From Brachybacterium squillarum M-6-3 (lineage in GTDB: Bacteria > Actinomycetota > Actinomycetes > Actinomycetales > Dermabacteraceae), in the NCBI RefSeq assembly GCF_000225825.1, contig NZ_AGBX01000002.1:1-42315 (forward strand): 42,315 nt of DNA, given 5' to 3'. The notes beneath the pieces are model-generated. The model did not search any database. It was not told the DNA's origin and saw only the letters and a list, made by a program, of their open reading frames with translations. Positions 41,246 through 42,315 of the stretch are shown here, one piece after another. A program made the translations under genes and the position numbers. Every line of letters begins with the position of its first letter. Within the stretch, counting starts at the first letter, position 1.

Positions 41246-42315
<1,070 letters not shown>

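Overview
The window is GC-rich, gene-dense chromosomal DNA from an actinobacterium. Third codon positions are almost all G or C, GTG and TTG starts are common, and the families present (M50B-type peptidase, App1/DUF2183, CtpF-like ATPase, YtrA-type GntR, BioY) are usual in that phylum. Gene content fits Micrococcales, perhaps a Brachybacterium-like Dermabacteraceae, but that placement is inference and no rRNA is present. Most of the window reads as ordinary core genome. No rRNA, CRISPR array, prophage or insertion sequence was seen, and no gene-free gap exceeds 300 bases. The longest gaps are 4557-4833 and 22000-22240.

Left part (1-10.2 kb): a cut-off repeat-bearing CDS, a DUF2975 membrane protein with its small Cro/C1 regulator behind a promoter carrying an 18-bp palindrome, a membrane protein with a phosphatase-like ectodomain, a YtrA-type GntR regulator behind a possible 18-codon leader ORF, two GNAT acetyltransferases, prephenate dehydratase (pheA), a diacylglycerol-kinase-like lipid kinase, serS and a HAD phosphatase. 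Middle-left (10.2-18.4 kb): a TrkH/TrkA potassium uptake pair, a PIG3-type quinone oxidoreductase, a family 2 glycosyltransferase, a P-type cation ATPase, tRNA-Ser(UGA), a VapBC-like toxin-antitoxin pair and an inverted doublet of ~45-nt repeats.

Middle (18.4-28 kb): a sugar module with a 1080-residue GH92 mannosidase, PTS enzyme I (ptsI), HPr (ptsH), and mannitol EIICBA plus mannitol-1-phosphate dehydrogenase (mtlA-mtlD). EI and HPr supply phosphate to MtlA, which imports mannitol as mannitol-1-phosphate, and MtlD oxidises it to fructose-6-phosphate. Right part (28-42.3 kb): a monooxygenase-like protein, a zinc alcohol dehydrogenase, a DUF998 protein, a decayed GNAT gene, a shortened DUF2975-like protein coupled to an M50 peptidase, BioY, a potassium channel with two RCK modules, a Bcp-type peroxiredoxin, tRNA-Ser(GCU), PEP carboxylase (ppc), a GNAT / App1 phosphatase / GNAT operon, a low-molecular-weight protein tyrosine phosphatase, and the C-terminal part of a low-complexity, membrane-anchored surface protein that runs off the right edge.

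Two signals cut across the window. First, at about sixteen starts a -10-like NANNNT hexamer lies 6-8 nt before ATG or GTG, as expected for leaderless transcripts, and this was used to choose several starts. Second, most convergent gene pairs are separated by strong perfect or near-perfect hairpins without a U-tract. I see no clear undescribed multi-gene system. The best leads are the palindromic operator of the DUF2975/HTH pair, the coupled leader ORF before the GntR gene, the REPIN-like repeat doublet behind the toxin gene, and the truncated DUF2975-like gene joined to the M50 peptidase.
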